Below, piece after piece: positions 63,490 through 64,000 of a stretch of 64,000 nt of DNA. The position numbers were made by a program, and so were the translations under genes. The notes beneath the pieces are model-generated. The model did not search any database and had not been told where the DNA came from. It saw only the letters and a list, made by a program, of their open reading frames with translations. The DNA comes from Haploplasma axanthum. GTDB taxonomy: Bacteria > Bacillota_I > Bacilli_A > Acholeplasmatales > Acholeplasmataceae. Numbering within the stretch: position 1 is the stretch's first letter; each line of letters begins with the position of its first letter. The stretch covers positions 868,001 through 932,000 of the forward strand of contig NZ_LR215048.1 in the NCBI RefSeq assembly GCF_900660745.1, in the 5' to 3' direction.

Positions 63490-64000
63490 ATGAATAAAAC
63501 AACAGCACTTAAAAATTTTAATGATAATTATTCAAAATTAAAAGAAGGCGAAAAAAATAATTTTTCAAGAATTGTTAATAAGCTTTTACAAGTTAATTTT
63601 TTAACAAAAAGAAAGCCTGGAGATCAAAACGATTTTCGTTTCATTTTGGCTTATAAAGAAACATTTGAAGGATTCTTTGCTTTAATTGATTTTATCCTTA
63701 ATATCCATCGTGAAGATGAAGTTATTTATATTATCAATGAAGAAAGATATAACCATATTACATTAAGAAAAACAGAAAGTATTTTAATATTAGTTCTTAG
63801 AATTATCTTCCAAAGAAAACAAGAACTTGTAACATTAGATGAAGATGTTGAAGTTTATTTATCTGAAATTCATGATGAATTAACGAGAATTGGTTATTTA
63901 GATAATAAAAGAATTACTAAAACAGAATTAAAACCTGCATTAACTTTTTTAAGAAGTTACAATATTATTGATTATATCGATAAAGGTTTAAATGATGATG
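63490..64000 (+). CDS. jetB: Wadjet defence protein JetB (MukE-like, DUF4194), partial
   Basis: The first 170 codons of a DUF4194 protein; the gene continues past the window edge. Family features are the early short strand DFRFILAYKETFEGFFALIDFIL, the core HITLRKTESILILVLRIIFQRK near residue 96, and KPALTFLRSYNIIDYID near the cut. JetB is the MukE-like winged-helix subunit that binds the JetA kleisin. It starts 5 bp after jetA. The ATPase (jetC) and nuclease (jetD) genes are expected just beyond the window. Confidence 0.85.
   Translation, partial: MNKTTALKNFNDNYSKLKEGEKNNFSRIVNKLLQVNFLTKRKPGDQNDFRFILAYKETFEGFFALIDFILNIHREDEVIYIINEERYNHITLRKTESILILVLRIIFQRKQELVTLDEDVEVYLSEIHDELTRIGYLDNKRITKTELKPALTFLRSYNIIDYIDKGLNDD

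Noticed and set aside
1-64000. UGA read as tryptophan (Mycoplasma code)
   Set aside because: All well-recognised proteins use UGG for conserved Trp, several genes end in TGA, and an RF2 gene is present.
1-64000. CRISPR array, rRNA operon or prophage
   Set aside because: No regularly spaced repeats, rRNA sequence or phage structural genes were seen in the window.

Overview
The window is 64 kb of strongly AT-rich, gene-dense bacterial DNA from a low-GC Bacillota/Mycoplasmatota-type organism. UGA is a stop codon and Trp is read from UGG. A release factor 2 gene is present, so this is the standard bacterial code, not the Mycoplasma code. Several traits point toward an Acholeplasma/Izemoplasma-like or Erysipelotrichia-like relative: a V/A-type ATPase operon, a short archaeal-type ProRS, short NusA and IF2 proteins, a SecA without its C-terminal zinc motif, and no cell-wall genes in the window. 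Those traits are seen; the taxonomic placement is inference.

Layout. 1-3.6 kb: a frameshifted gene of unknown function, an ABC exporter of the MacB/FtsX type and a GNAT acetyltransferase. 3.6-13.1 kb: PepC, phosphoglycerate mutase, flavodoxin and cupin proteins, a methyltransferase whose 3' end is cut off by an IS1595-like element (8043-9181), serine dehydratase, a PAS-EAL c-di-GMP phosphodiesterase and a HAD phosphatase. 13.2-17.6 kb: an anchored surface protein, an unexplained structured intergenic region, a small XRE regulator, an M50 protease, a CmpB-like membrane protein, and tRNA-Gly and tRNA-Thr. 17.7-27.7 kb: cold-shock protein, Fic protein, CvfB, ProRS, a cation/proton antiporter, RNase J, CoaD and a ClC transporter. 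27.9-36.9 kb: a nine-gene V/A-ATPase operon in the unusual order G/H-C-I-K-F-E-A-B-D. 36.9-41.6 kb: a zinc-uptake operon (binding lipoprotein, ATPase, permease) ending in a Fur/Zur-family regulator gene that an IS91-like rolling-circle element splits in two. 41.6-49.7 kb: rimP-nusA-rnpM-ylxQ-infB-rbfA, then priA-fmt-pgpA. 49.8-61 kb: a degenerate HD-GYP membrane protein, SAM-I riboswitch plus metK, DUF3137 and LemA, secA-prfB, YitT, RecX, and a guanine riboswitch plus AzgA-type purine permease. 61-64 kb: a DsbA/FrnE-like protein, then the start of a Wadjet (JetABCD) defence operon, with jetA complete and jetB cut by the window edge.

The strongest signals are two precise insertion events that can be undone on paper. 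The IS1595-like element has a 9-bp target duplication, and removing it rejoins a 254-aa methyltransferase. The IS91-like element sits directly beside GAAC in the presumed zinc regulator, and removing it restores a 135-aa Fur-family protein. A palindrome over the -35 box of the zinc operon is the likely operator of that broken regulator, which suggests derepressed zinc uptake. Other items of note are the Wadjet operon, three interlocked inverted repeats in the IS leader, a structured region at 14.8-15.0 kb, and several promoter-embedded palindromes.
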